64,000 nucleotides of DNA from Gilvibacter sp. SZ-19 (GTDB lineage: Bacteria > Bacteroidota > Bacteroidia > Flavobacteriales > Flavobacteriaceae): contig NZ_CP019333.1 in NCBI RefSeq assembly GCF_002163875.1, positions 1,680,864 to 1,744,863 on the forward strand. Reading direction: 5' to 3'. The notes under the pieces are model-generated. The model was not told the DNA's origin. It worked only from the letters and a program-made list of their open reading frames with translations, and ran no database searches. Made by a program: the position numbers and the translations under genes. Positions 17,766 through 26,921 of the stretch are shown piece after piece (the stretch's first letter is position 1; every line of letters starts with the position of its first letter).

Positions 17766-18272
17766 CTATTGAAGTGTTCTGAAATATTCTAGTATGGATC
17801 TGGCTTCATCCTCTGTCAAGTTTTGATTTGCCATAGGGGAGCCGTTGTACTCAAGAAGAAGTTGCTTGGCTAATGGGTCATTATTTACCATACCCTCTGG
17901 GTCCAGAATCATGTTCATAACCCATTCAGGTGACCGTCTCTTTAAAATGCCATTTGGAGCTGGGCCAATGAATTTACTGCCTATCTTATGACAAGCGGTA
18001 CACTTGTATTTAAATACCTCTGCACCTTTGGCAACCATGTTTTGATCTATGGTCTCACTGAGGGTAAGTGATTTTATCGGGCCGACTCCTTTATTATTAA
18101 GATCTATTGTTTTCTCGGCAGAAATTGCAGAGGTTTGTGGTTGTTGTTTAGGAGTTTCGGTTTTATTGCCTCCAATTTTGATTTGATTGGATTCTTTTTT
18201 TTCTTCGGTCTCGCCACATCCAATCAAAAAAGAAGCTAAGAGACATGAAATGAAGACTTTTGAAATTCTCAT
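17766..18272 (-). CDS. Lipoprotein c-type cytochrome, probable electron donor to NosZ
   Basis: Starting at ATG 18272 the protein has 168 residues with lipobox LIGC (C19), a glutamine/lysine-rich linker and a single class I cytochrome c domain: heme motif C91-TA-C94-H95 and a likely axial M147 in GSPMANQ. It is the first gene of the nos operon and is expected to feed electrons to NosZ from the membrane side. An in-frame upstream start at 18326 would place MSYFNY before the signal and run through the promoter palindrome, so the MRISKVF start is preferred. Confidence 0.9.
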   Translation of the reverse strand: MRISKVFISCLLASFLIGCGETEEKKESNQIKIGGNKTETPKQQPQTSAISAEKTIDLNNKGVGPIKSLTLSETIDQNMVAKGAEVFKYKCTACHKIGSKFIGPAPNGILKRRSPEWVMNMILDPEGMVNNDPLAKQLLLEYNGSPMANQNLTEDEARSILEYFRTLQ

Positions 18273-18289
18273 AGTTGTTGATTTTGATT

Positions 18290-18297
18290 CAAAAGTA
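18290..18297 (-). promoter_or_regulatory. Candidate -7 box of the nos operon
   Basis: On the minus strand this reads TACTTTTG, an exact TAnnTTTG match, 17 bases before the cytochrome c ATG. The 16-bp palindrome upstream is centred about 33 bases from this box, roughly -40 relative to the expected start, the usual class II activator position. Confidence 0.5.
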
Positions 18298-18318
18298 GAT
18301 TGGCCTAAGTAGTTAAAA

Positions 18319-18334
18319 TATGACAATTGTCATA
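18319..18334. promoter_or_regulatory. Perfect 16-bp palindromic operator between nos operon and Rrf2 gene
   Basis: TATGACAATTGTCATA is a perfect palindrome in the 116-base divergent intergenic region. The half-site ATGAC-N4-GTCAT has the 5-4-5 geometry of Crp/Fnr-type sites, and it could equally be the operator of the divergent Rrf2 regulator. Binding protein not determined. Confidence 0.65.
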
Positions 18335-18388
18335 AAAAAGAATAAAAGGATATTTTTATCTTTTAATGCAAAAAAAGAAGAAGAATAT

Positions 18389-18817
18389 ATGTTGTCTAAA
18401 TCCGCTCAATATGCCGTAAAAGCGCTAATTCATCTGGCTGCCAATAGCGACAAGCAGAACAAAATACTAGCGTCTAATCTGGCAAAGGAGATTGATGTGC
18501 CGAAAGCATTTCTATCTAAAATATTGCAGCAGCTTGCACATTCTAATCTGGTTAGTGGAATAAAAGGACCTAACGGAGGTTTTTATCTGAGTCACAAACA
18601 AAAGCAAAATTCAGTGTATCGGGTTATTCTCATAGTAGAAGGCAGAGATACCTTTGGAAGCTGCGTACTAGGTCTGCACCAATGTGATTACGAAAATCCC
18701 TGCGCTATGCATGATCTTATTGCACCGTCGCAAACCGTTTTAAAAGAAAATTTAAAGCGTATAAGTATTTTACAAGCGGCTCAAGGTGATACTAAGGGTA
18801 CATTGGATCTTCATTGA
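18389..18817 (+). CDS. Rrf2-family regulator with three-Cys cluster motif (NsrR/IscR-like)
   Basis: The true start is ATG 18389 (MLSKSAQYAVKAL); the upstream in-frame extension is lysine-rich and lacks family similarity. The 142-residue protein has the Rrf2 winged helix (ILASNLAKEIDVPKAFLSKILQQLA with GPNGGFYL wing) and three cysteines C92-x6-C99-x5-C105, which fits an Fe-S cluster as in NsrR or IscR. NsrR-type proteins sense nitric oxide, so NO control of the divergent nos operon is plausible but unproven. Its 3' end overlaps the convergent trifunctional gene by 26 bases. Confidence 0.9.
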   Translation: MLSKSAQYAVKALIHLAANSDKQNKILASNLAKEIDVPKAFLSKILQQLAHSNLVSGIKGPNGGFYLSHKQKQNSVYRVILIVEGRDTFGSCVLGLHQCDYENPCAMHDLIAPSQTVLKENLKRISILQAAQGDTKGTLDLH

Positions 18818-21797
18818 GGACTTTTTCTAGATAGTGTAGCAATTGCTCTGCATTGTGCGGGCTAAATACCATGGGTGGTTTTATCTTGACCACGTTGTCG
18901 TCCGGGCCGTCTACAGACATTAAAAAACCGTAATACTTCATGCGATTGGCCAGGTATTTGGCCTGTGTTGTAAGGGGTTTTAAGTTGGAGTCGCACAGTT
19001 CAAAGCCCAAAAAGAAGCCTTTGCCGCGTACATCAGCAATGATAGGATACTCTTTTTGCAAGGCACGCAGTCCGCTGAGGAGTTGATCGCCGACCTGATG
19101 AGCGTTATTCATAAGACCTTCTTGCTCAATAATAGCTAAGACTGCAGATCCAATGGCGGCAGACACCGGGTTTCCACCAAAGGTGTTGAAATATTCCATG
19201 CCGTTGTTAAAGGCTGATGCCACCTCCGCAGTACAAACTACCGCAGCTACAGGGTGCCCATTGCCTAATGGTTTGCCTATGGTAACAATATCAGGCACTA
19301 CATCGTATTGCTGAAATCCCCAGAAGCTGTCTCCTAAGCGACCCATACCCACTTGCACCTCGTCTGCTATACACAATCCACCGGCGGCTCTAACTTCTTT
19401 GTAAGCCGCTTGTAAAAAATGAGGAGGTAGTGGTATCTGGCCGCCACAACTAAGTACAGATTCCAAGAGCAGCCCTCCAAGTCTTATTCCTCGACTTTCC
19501 ATGACCTCAATTTTTCGTCCAAGATCCTCTGCATAGGCTAGGCCTTCGTCGGCTCCGCGGTGATTACCTCTAAAGGTATCAGGAATTGGAAAAACGTGGG
19601 TAGTGGCCGGAGGCTCATAACCTCCTTTTCGCGCGAATTTGTAGTGACTCAGATCTACACAGGTTCTGGTGTTGCCGTGGTATCCACTTTCTGATACCAG
19701 CATATGTCTAGACCCTGTAACCGCTTCTGTCATTCGAACAGCAAGCTCATTGGCCTCACTGCCCGAATTCACGAAATGCACCACACAGAGCTCCTTAGGA
19801 AAGGTCTTTAAGAGGTCTTCTGCAAACTTGATCACGTTCTTATGCAAATAGCGGGTGTTGGTATTCAAGGCTGCCATTTGTTTTTGAGCGGCCTCCACTA
19901 CCTGCGGATGTTCGTGCCCAACGTGAGCAACATTGTTTACGGTGTCTATGTATTTGCGTCCCCAGGAGTCTACCAAATAAACACCCTGTCCGCGAACTAT
20001 ATGCAAGGGGCTATCATAAGACAAACTCATGCTATAGCCCAATACCTCTTTGCGTTTTTTTAGCAGTTCATCGGATTGGTTCTTTTCATCACCATTCAGT
20101 TCGGGATCTTTGAAAAACAGATTCGGATCTGGACAGAGGTCACGCCATATTCCGCGCTGATGTGCATAACAGACCCCAGGAAAATCATCGGTATAATCTA
20201 AAAGGTCTAACATAAATTGATAATGCAAATGAGGAGACCAACTGCCATTTTCATGAGCGGCTCCGAGCATGCCCACTAAACCACCTGCGGCTATGGTGTC
20301 TCCCACCTTATGTGCCAAGGCAGTCTCTGGGACCAAATGCCCATAAAGGGTGTAGAATTCTAAATCGACGAGCTTGTGTTTAAGAACTACCAAGCCGCCG
20401 TATTCTTTATTGCCTTGGTCGTTGACAGCAATCACAACTTCACCTTCATGTAAACTGTGTACAGGGGTATTAGCGGGCAGCCAAAAATCAACACCCAGAT
20501 GTACGGTTCTACTTTGTGCGCCGTAGTTGCCCACCGTATCGTAGGCAGGATCGGTATAAAGGGGGCGCGGTTCTTGATAGCCTCCGGCAATGATCTTATC
20601 TGGATTTTTAGCCTGTAATCTATCGATCTTAAACTCAAACAATTCCAGATCGTTGAATTCTTCTTGAGTACCTATCCACAAACTAGAAACGCTGAGGTCT
20701 AGGTGCTGTGCTGCTTTAAAGCTTGTTGTTGGAAATATTTCGTCGAAGCTTCTTTGCTGCTGATTCGCCCAGGTCTTAAAGGCCTGAGTTTGTGGGTGGG
20801 CATCATACCCGCAGGCCTTTCTGAAACTGTAATGCGCAAATCTCGGATGGATAGCGCTCCAAAGTTTTAGATTTTCCCATACGGCCTTTTGACTTATTTG
20901 TAGGTATTGATTGTCAGGTTCTGCCAAGGCATTTATTTTGCCATGCACTGCACTTAGAACCAAACGCATACCGATCAAGGTGTAGAGGTGTTGCAGTTCC
21001 TCTTCTTGCAGTGGGAATACCTCATGCACTCCTTGTAAAAAAGGGTTGAGGGCATCTAAAGGGTCAGGGAATCCACTGATAAGATAAGCACTACACACAG
21101 CAATTTCGTTAATGGTCTGCCCGTAGCTCGTATCTCCAAAATCTATCAACCCGTTTATTTGTTGGGTTTTGGTATCGACCAAAATGTTATTGTCGTTCAA
21201 GTCGTTGTGAATCCATTGTTTTCTCAGTTTTTGATATGCAGCCTTGTCGGCTTTATATCGATCTAAGAAAAATGCCAACAATTGCCTATCGGCAGCGTTG
21301 AAGTTGTGGAGTTCGTCTTGGCACCAGTCGGCCTTATTGAGTTCCCACTTCGGATTCAGACTCCGAGCAGCCGCATGAAAACTCTGCAGCGCTTCCAAAA
21401 GCCGGCCACTCGTTTTTCCAAGTTCGTATCGGATTTGTTCCGTATGCGGATTTACGCCGGACCATAACTCTCCTGGAATCCAGCTAATAATGCGTAAGGA
21501 GCGTTGGCCGCTGTTAATGCTGATAGTACAATGAGATTCACCTGCTTTAGTTTTTAAAGGAACAGGAACTTTTATTCCGCTGTGCTCTTGGGTGAGATAC
21601 AAGAGTAGCTCTTGCTCAAATTTGGCCGTATCCTGTGCTGCATTTTCGGGCCCGAGCTTAACGAGAAAGTCTTGCGCATTGCTGGTTTTAAAATGATAAT
21701 TCTTAGTGTATTCTCCGTAAAGTAATTCTAGGGTTCCATCCAGCCCGAAATGGGCCTTTATTTCCTTAAGGATAGCTGCAGTTGCAGTTTGGGTCAT
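18792..21797 (-). CDS. Trifunctional fusion: APH-type kinase, M23-like domain, class III aminotransferase/phospholyase
   Basis: This 1001-residue protein has three parts. Residues ~1-330 form an aminoglycoside-phosphotransferase-like kinase with catalytic HNDLNDNN (197-204) and IDFGD (218-222). Residues ~425-540 are an M23/LytM-type domain with H433-xxx-D437, GH at 486-487 and HLH at 523-525. Residues ~575-1001 are a PLP fold I class III aminotransferase with the TIGKPLGNG lysine. Human relatives of the outer domains are hydroxylysine kinase and 5-phosphohydroxylysine (or phosphoethanolamine) phospho-lyase, so phosphorylation followed by elimination of phosphate from a hydroxy-amine is the likely chemistry. 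No signal peptide is seen, so the role of the M23 domain inside the cytoplasm is puzzling. Confidence 0.88.
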   Translation of the reverse strand: MTQTATAAILKEIKAHFGLDGTLELLYGEYTKNYHFKTSNAQDFLVKLGPENAAQDTAKFEQELLLYLTQEHSGIKVPVPLKTKAGESHCTISINSGQRSLRIISWIPGELWSGVNPHTEQIRYELGKTSGRLLEALQSFHAAARSLNPKWELNKADWCQDELHNFNAADRQLLAFFLDRYKADKAAYQKLRKQWIHNDLNDNNILVDTKTQQINGLIDFGDTSYGQTINEIAVCSAYLISGFPDPLDALNPFLQGVHEVFPLQEEELQHLYTLIGMRLVLSAVHGKINALAEPDNQYLQISQKAVWENLKLWSAIHPRFAHYSFRKACGYDAHPQTQAFKTWANQQQRSFDEIFPTTSFKAAQHLDLSVSSLWIGTQEEFNDLELFEFKIDRLQAKNPDKIIAGGYQEPRPLYTDPAYDTVGNYGAQSRTVHLGVDFWLPANTPVHSLHEGEVVIAVNDQGNKEYGGLVVLKHKLVDLEFYTLYGHLVPETALAHKVGDTIAAGGLVGMLGAAHENGSWSPHLHYQFMLDLLDYTDDFPGVCYAHQRGIWRDLCPDPNLFFKDPELNGDEKNQSDELLKKRKEVLGYSMSLSYDSPLHIVRGQGVYLVDSWGRKYIDTVNNVAHVGHEHPQVVEAAQKQMAALNTNTRYLHKNVIKFAEDLLKTFPKELCVVHFVNSGSEANELAVRMTEAVTGSRHMLVSESGYHGNTRTCVDLSHYKFARKGGYEPPATTHVFPIPDTFRGNHRGADEGLAYAEDLGRKIEVMESRGIRLGGLLLESVLSCGGQIPLPPHFLQAAYKEVRAAGGLCIADEVQVGMGRLGDSFWGFQQYDVVPDIVTIGKPLGNGHPVAAVVCTAEVASAFNNGMEYFNTFGGNPVSAAIGSAVLAIIEQEGLMNNAHQVGDQLLSGLRALQKEYPIIADVRGKGFFLGFELCDSNLKPLTTQAKYLANRMKYYGFLMSVDGPDDNVVKIKPPMVFSPHNAEQLLHYLEKVLNEDPMYP

Positions 21798-21885
21798 AGC
21801 TTTTTATTTTAGCCGAAATAAAGTTACGCAAACTGTAGTTTTTCAACGGGCCGATTTTTCCACTAATCGTACCCAAATTACCACT

Positions 21886-21917
21886 CGTCGACACTAAACG
21901 GGGTATTCGTCGAAACT
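21886..21917 (+). promoter_or_regulatory. LytTR-type direct repeats upstream of the H-NOX operon
   Basis: CGTCGACACT (21886-21895) and CGTCGAAACT (21908-21917) repeat with a 22-base period, about two helical turns. This fits the spacing of LytTR-domain binding sites, and the operon ends in a LytTR regulator. The repeats lie 53 bases before the first start codon (21970). Confidence 0.55.
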
Positions 21918-21969
21918 TAGATGGCAAGATTTGTATTATTTAACACTTTTGCATATCCAAGATACCCCT

Positions 21970-22389
21970 ATGAAAACATTAGAAATCCTATTACTAGAAG
22001 ATGATCAAATAGAGATCATGAAGCTAGAAAGGGCTTTTAAAAAACTCGACACCCAGCACAAGGTGATCCCCGTAAACAACGGCGAGGACGCTTTGGAGTA
22101 TTTAAAAGATGCCCACCGACTACCAGACCTCGTTTTTCTTGATCTCAATATGCCGCGATTGAATGGTCTGGAGTTTTTAGCGATCCTAAAAAAGGACGAT
22201 CGCCTTAAATTCTTGCCGACAGTGGTACTAACTACTTCGAGTAACGAAAAAGACCTTTTTGCCTGCTATGAGATCGGCGTTGCCGGATACGTATTAAAGC
22301 CCTTACAATACCAAGACTATGTAAATCGAATAAGCGCTGTATTGGCCTATTGGGAAAATAACGAACTCGTAAAACCTGTTTTGAGTTAA
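21970..22389 (+). CDS. Single-domain response regulator (receiver only)
   Basis: From ATG 21970 the 139-residue protein is a stand-alone receiver: acidic pocket E10-D11-D12, phospho-acceptor D58 in LVFLDLNMP, T87/T88 in VVLTTS and K110 in VLKP. This subtype resembles Rcp1-like receivers that partner with histidine kinases having HSHDLK-type DHp domains, both of which are encoded in the same operon. It has no output domain and so probably acts as a phosphorelay shuttle or by protein contact. The in-frame ATG at 21931 lies within the leader and was not used. Confidence 0.92.
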   Translation: MKTLEILLLEDDQIEIMKLERAFKKLDTQHKVIPVNNGEDALEYLKDAHRLPDLVFLDLNMPRLNGLEFLAILKKDDRLKFLPTVVLTTSSNEKDLFACYEIGVAGYVLKPLQYQDYVNRISAVLAYWENNELVKPVLS

Positions 22390-22399
22390 GCCAACACTT

Positions 22400-22942
22400 A
22401 TGAAAGGAATTGTATTTACAGAACTTATGGAATTGGTCGAAGAAAAGTTTGGCCTAGAGACCGTAGATTATATCATCGATCAGTCAGATCTACCTTCAGG
22501 TGGTGTCTATACCGCCGTTGGCACCTACGATTTTGGAGAGATGCTTCAACTTTTAACGCATCTCAGTGCTAAAACAGGAATAGATGTCGGCACCTTACAG
22601 CGTGTTTTTGCCGAGCATTTCTTTCAGGTAATTAAAAGAGAGTACCCTTCTTTTTTACAATTGTATAAAGACCCAATTGAAATGTTGGCGTCTATTGAGA
22701 ATCACATTCACGTGGAGGTGAGAAAGATCTACCCGGACGCTCAGCTTCCTACATTTGACATCCAAGAACGAAGCGCTAACCACCTTGTTATGGTTTACAG
22801 CTCTTCCAGATCGATGTATAATTTTGGTTTAGGATTGATGGAACAAACCTTCAAACACTTCGACAAAGAAGCGACTATAACCATGGATATGCTCAAGGAA
22901 GACGGATCTGAGGTTAAATTCGTAATTTCCAGTAATGGATAA
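22400..22942 (+). CDS. H-NOX heme nitric-oxide sensor protein
   Basis: A stand-alone heme-NO/O2-binding domain of 180 residues, normal for the family. The proximal heme ligand is predicted as H104 in HVEVRKIYP, and the heme-propionate motif YxSxR is Y133-S135-R137; the offset of 29 between His and Tyr equals that of characterised H-NOX proteins. It begins 10 bases after the receiver gene and its stop overlaps the histidine kinase start by 8 bases. Bacterial H-NOX proteins normally inhibit or activate an adjacent kinase on binding NO, which is the probable role here. Whether it also binds O2 cannot be read. Confidence 0.95.
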   Translation: MKGIVFTELMELVEEKFGLETVDYIIDQSDLPSGGVYTAVGTYDFGEMLQLLTHLSAKTGIDVGTLQRVFAEHFFQVIKREYPSFLQLYKDPIEMLASIENHIHVEVRKIYPDAQLPTFDIQERSANHLVMVYSSSRSMYNFGLGLMEQTFKHFDKEATITMDMLKEDGSEVKFVISSNG

Positions 22943-24659
22943 CAACGAGCATAGACTCCTTCTGAGGAAACTCGAACGGGAGAAAGCCGCCAGGAAACAG
23001 GCAGAAAAGATCCTGGAGGACAAAGCCGCTGAGCTCTATCAGCGCACGGAGCAATTGCACGAGGCGAATGAAAAATTGGAGGTGCTTCTGGGCGAAAGAG
23101 ATTCCCAGCTCCAAGGAATATTCGAAAACATAGTCGATGCCTATGTGGTGATGGACTTAGGTGGGAACATCTTGCGTATGAACGAGGCTGCCAACAAACT
23201 CTTTGGCTTTGATCATGAGCTGGAAAAGGTCAATGTTACCTCATTGATCTATCCAGAGGATTATGTCTACGCCATGGAGTCCTTTAAAGCGCTAACAGAA
23301 AAAGGATACTTTACCAATTATCAGGCTCGCGTGTTAACCCGCCAGCAAGGTGTCAGATGGGTGCAGATCAATGCCTCGGTAGTATTAGATAATAAAAAGC
23401 GACCCATAGCTGCACAGGGTATTGTAAGAGACATAACGGACCAACTCAACAAAGCCAATGCTTTGGCTTTTATTTCTGAAGTTTCTCAATGTATATTAGG
23501 AAAAGTTAATCTCATTGAAATAGGTACAGCAATCGCAAAAAGGGTTGCTGACTTTTTGGGCACAAACGATTGTATAGTGTACATTAAGCGTCCGGAGATG
23601 AATGCTTTGCAACAAATTTCAGCTGTTGGCGCAAAATTGAATGACTATGGAACTATAGTAAATCCAATAGAAATTCCTCTTGGTAAGGGTATTGTTGGAA
23701 CGGTTGCAAAATCGGGCATCGGGGAAATTATACCTGATACCACCGCAGATAACAGATATATAGTTGATGATGCGATTAGGCTATCTGAAATTACGGTTCC
23801 TATACTATTGAATGGTGAATTAGTTGGAGTTATTGATGCTGAACATCAGTCGAAAAATTATTTTACCGAATTCCAATTGGGAACATTAAATACTGTTTCT
23901 AATTTGGTTGCATTGCAATTGAATTCGGCTTTAGATTTTGAAGCACGCAAAAAAAGTGAAATGCGCAATGTAAAATTGTTGCGACAACTTGAAAGGTCTA
24001 ACAACGAACTCAGTGAATATGCTCATGTAGTATCTCATGACTTGAAGTCTCCATTGCGAAGTATAAATGCACTTACGGCTTGGATACGAGAAGACAACTT
24101 CGATACTTTGAACACTAAGTCAAAAGAACATTTTGATCTTTTAGAAAGTACTATAGATAAAATGGAAAAATTAATTTCTAATGTTCTTAAATATGCAGCT
24201 ATAGATCAAAGCGACGAAGATTTTTCTGTTGTGGACACAGGAGAACTAGTCTGTGATATTGTCAAAACAATATATATTCCGAGTCGCATAGAAGTTCAAA
24301 TTCCGAAGCGGCTTCCAGTGGTTTTGGCCAGTCGGGTAATGTTGCAACAACTGTTTCAAAACTTGATGGTGAATGCAATTAAATACAACGATAAGGAGAA
24401 AGGTTTTGTAAGGATCTGCTCCGAAGATAAAGAAACCTTTTACCAATTCAGTGTGACCGATAATGGACAGGGAATTCCTCCGGAATACCACGAGAAGATA
24501 TTTAAGATATTTCAATCCCTAAATCCAGACGGTGAATCCAACGGATTAGGACTGGCCTTGGTTAAAAAGGTAGTGGAATTTTACGATGGAGAAGTCTGGT
24601 TAGAAAGTACCCCAGGCGAAGGCACGACTTTTTACTTTACCCTAAGCAAGAAAAAATGA
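22935..24659 (+). CDS. PAS-GAF sensor histidine kinase, probable H-NOX partner
   Basis: The 574-residue cytosolic kinase has an N-terminal coiled coil (~5-55), a PAS domain (~57-170), a GAF domain (~185-335), a DHp helix with phospho-acceptor H368 in YAHVVSHDLKSPLR, and a HATPase domain with N box NLMVNAIKYND and G boxes DNGQGIPP and GLGLALV. No membrane segment is seen. It overlaps the H-NOX gene by 8 bases and the FIST gene by 4. Direct control by NO-bound H-NOX is inferred from family knowledge. The DNA of the GAF and DHp part (about 23460-24300) is visibly more AT-rich than the ends. Confidence 0.93.
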   Translation: MDNNEHRLLLRKLEREKAARKQAEKILEDKAAELYQRTEQLHEANEKLEVLLGERDSQLQGIFENIVDAYVVMDLGGNILRMNEAANKLFGFDHELEKVNVTSLIYPEDYVYAMESFKALTEKGYFTNYQARVLTRQQGVRWVQINASVVLDNKKRPIAAQGIVRDITDQLNKANALAFISEVSQCILGKVNLIEIGTAIAKRVADFLGTNDCIVYIKRPEMNALQQISAVGAKLNDYGTIVNPIEIPLGKGIVGTVAKSGIGEIIPDTTADNRYIVDDAIRLSEITVPILLNGELVGVIDAEHQSKNYFTEFQLGTLNTVSNLVALQLNSALDFEARKKSEMRNVKLLRQLERSNNELSEYAHVVSHDLKSPLRSINALTAWIREDNFDTLNTKSKEHFDLLESTIDKMEKLISNVLKYAAIDQSDEDFSVVDTGELVCDIVKTIYIPSRIEVQIPKRLPVVLASRVMLQQLFQNLMVNAIKYNDKEKGFVRICSEDKETFYQFSVTDNGQGIPPEYHEKIFKIFQSLNPDGESNGLGLALVKKVVEFYDGEVWLESTPGEGTTFYFTLSKKK

Positions 24660-25756
24660 TATTCGAGAATCCAAATCCCCGCGAGATCGCTCAAGCGATG
24701 CAACAAAATGCAGCTCCAGATACATTGTTTGTAGTCATGGTGGCCGAAAACACGCCCTTAGATGTTGCTCAGTTAATGACTGCGCTTAACGAAACAACCT
24801 GTCAGTATATTGGTGGGATCTTTCCAAAACTAATCTTTGACGATAAGTTACTAAATCTAGGTGTTATAGTGACTCAGCTCAAGGGGCTACAGAAAATTCA
24901 CACGGTCCGTGGTTTGGCGGACGTAAGTTATGCCCTTGAAAAGCATCCTGAAGTCTTGGGTAGTGATTATTGTGTATTTGCCTTGGTAGATGGTCTGGCT
25001 TCTGGTATCTCCGGATTCCTTTCTGAGCTTTATCGCAGCTATGGAAGTGAAATCCGCTATTTTGGAGGAGGAGCTGGCAGTCTGAGTTTACAACAAGCGC
25101 CCTGTATCTTTAGTCGTGAAGGTTTCTTAGAAGATGCCGCTGTTTATTGTTTGCTGAACCAGACCACGCATTTGGGAGTGAAGCACGGTTGGGAAAAGCT
25201 GGGGGGTCCTTTTATTGCTACCAAGACCAATGCCAATATAGTCGAAGAGATCAATTGGAAACCTGCCTTTGAGGTTTACAGGGAGCTTGTAGAGGCCGAT
25301 TCTGGAGCGAGTTTTGACAGTCAAGCATTTTTTGATATTGCCAAAGGATACCCTTTTGGGATGGTACGTGAAGGCTCTGAATGTATTGTTCGCGATCCGA
25401 TCGCGGTAAATGAGCAAGGCCATTTGATTTGTGTAGGTGAAGTTGCTGAAAACACCTTTTTAAATGTTTTAAAGGGAAAGATTGACCCGCTTATCATAGC
25501 AGCTGGACAAGCCGCAGCAGAAGCTGCAGATCAAGCCGGAAAGCCTACCGCGGCTATTATAATTGATTGTATATCGCGAGTACTTTTTTTGGGTGATGAC
25601 TTTGAGCGCGAAGCAAAAGCAGTTTCTATCGCTTTAAGAAATAAAGAAATTGATCCTACCATTCGTGGTGCGCTTAGTTTAGGAGAAATTTCTTCATTTG
25701 GCGAAGGCTTTTTGGAATTTTTTAATAAGACCACTGTAGTGGGACTATTTGAATAG
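24656..25756 (+). CDS. FIST-domain sensory protein
   Basis: This 366-residue soluble protein has an N-terminal FIST_N region (VVMVAENTPLDVAQLMTALNE, then YRSYGSEIRYFGGGAGSLSL) and a FIST_C region ending in RGALSLGEISSFGEGFLEFFNKTTVVG, a characteristic C-terminal motif. FIST proteins are predicted small-ligand sensors, possibly for amino acids, and are typically next to signalling kinases. It overlaps the upstream kinase by 4 bases (ATGA) and is followed 2 bases later by a second kinase, so the ligand signal probably enters the same relay. Confidence 0.88.
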   Translation: MIFENPNPREIAQAMQQNAAPDTLFVVMVAENTPLDVAQLMTALNETTCQYIGGIFPKLIFDDKLLNLGVIVTQLKGLQKIHTVRGLADVSYALEKHPEVLGSDYCVFALVDGLASGISGFLSELYRSYGSEIRYFGGGAGSLSLQQAPCIFSREGFLEDAAVYCLLNQTTHLGVKHGWEKLGGPFIATKTNANIVEEINWKPAFEVYRELVEADSGASFDSQAFFDIAKGYPFGMVREGSECIVRDPIAVNEQGHLICVGEVAENTFLNVLKGKIDPLIIAAGQAAAEAADQAGKPTAAIIIDCISRVLFLGDDFEREAKAVSIALRNKEIDPTIRGALSLGEISSFGEGFLEFFNKTTVVGLFE

Positions 25757-25758
25757 CG

Positions 25759-26907
25759 ATGTCTGGAGGAACTCTACAAACAATTTTTAGTCTTTATGAA
25801 TTGTCTATGGCAATTGGGAAATCTTTGAATTACCGGGACAATTGCGACCATTTTATGAAAGTGTTTTTAAGCCGCAAGATGCTCAAAGCAGGGTGGATAG
25901 TACAGCTACACAATAACAGATTAAGATTGCGATATGCTATACCTGGGCCTTATAGACCCAAGGAAGAAGTTGATATGGATTTTATACACGGTTTATTAAA
26001 CGAGAATAAACCCGTCTGCGTTTCGGTAAATAAAAGAGTTAAAGATATATGTCCAGTTCCTGTTTCTGGGGGCTTTATAATTGTGTTTCCGATTACAAAT
26101 GATAGTATTTTATCGGTTCATAGCCCCAGAAATGAGCCTTGGAGTTCAGTAGAGTTAAGGCAGTTGGATCCTATTATCCGTAAATTTGGAGTTTCCCTAA
26201 AAGCTTCTGCCGATTACGAAGAACAAAAACTCTTAACAAAAAGATTAGAACGAAATAATAACGATCTTAATGATTATGCTCATATTGTATCTCATGATCT
26301 GAAATCACCCTTGCGTAATATTCACAGCTTAGTGCAGTGGATAGAAGAAGACTTAGACAGCGATGAGCCCAAAAAAGCGGCTACCCATATGCCTTACATT
26401 TACTCAAGTTTGGAAAAAATGGACAGTTTGATCTCCGGTATTTTGCGATACTCCAATTTGCGAGAATTACAGGAGAGTTTGGTGAAAACAGATCTCAACA
26501 AACTCATCGATGAGGTAAAAAGCATGCTGCTAGTACCTTTGGGTGTTCAAATTGTCATTCACGAGATGCCCCAAGTACGTGCAGATCGCTTACGCATGAG
26601 TCAAGTCTTTCAGAATTTGATGGATAACGCTTTGACGGCGCTAAAACGCTCTGGAGATTGTCTGGAGGTCGGATATAAAGATCTAGGATCTCATTATGAG
26701 TTCTATGTCAAAGACAACGGTCCGGGTATCGCTAAGGCACATCAGGAAAAAGTATTTCAAGTATTCCAAAAGCTCGATGCCGACTCTACTAAAAGTGGTA
26801 TAGGTCTGGCTATAGTAAGTCGTATCGTAGAAGATCACGGCGGACAGATCAGGTTAGAGAGTCGCGAGGGTGAAGGGGCCGCGTTTTATTTTACCCACCC
26901 AAAATAG
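25759..26907 (+). CDS. Sensor histidine kinase paired with FIST protein
   Basis: A 382-residue kinase with no membrane segments. The N-terminal ~150 residues form an unassigned GAF-like sensory region. The DHp helix carries H179 in YAHIVSHDLKSPLR, and the ATPase domain has NLMDNALTAL, DNGPGIA and GIGLAIV. Its DHp domain closely resembles that of the upstream H-NOX-linked kinase, so the two are probably paralogues from duplication. The first ~500 bases are AT-rich and the ATPase part is not. It likely receives input from the FIST protein and passes phosphate to the Hpt protein and the receivers encoded in the operon. Confidence 0.9.
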   Translation: MSGGTLQTIFSLYELSMAIGKSLNYRDNCDHFMKVFLSRKMLKAGWIVQLHNNRLRLRYAIPGPYRPKEEVDMDFIHGLLNENKPVCVSVNKRVKDICPVPVSGGFIIVFPITNDSILSVHSPRNEPWSSVELRQLDPIIRKFGVSLKASADYEEQKLLTKRLERNNNDLNDYAHIVSHDLKSPLRNIHSLVQWIEEDLDSDEPKKAATHMPYIYSSLEKMDSLISGILRYSNLRELQESLVKTDLNKLIDEVKSMLLVPLGVQIVIHEMPQVRADRLRMSQVFQNLMDNALTALKRSGDCLEVGYKDLGSHYEFYVKDNGPGIAKAHQEKVFQVFQKLDADSTKSGIGLAIVSRIVEDHGGQIRLESREGEGAAFYFTHPK

Positions 26908-26921
26908 TACCTTTGATTGCT

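Noticed and set aside
18320-18388. Longer N-terminus of the Rrf2 protein and, opposite, of the cytochrome c
   Set aside because: Both extensions cross the palindromic operator, lack family similarity and would put residues before a signal peptide or HTH start.
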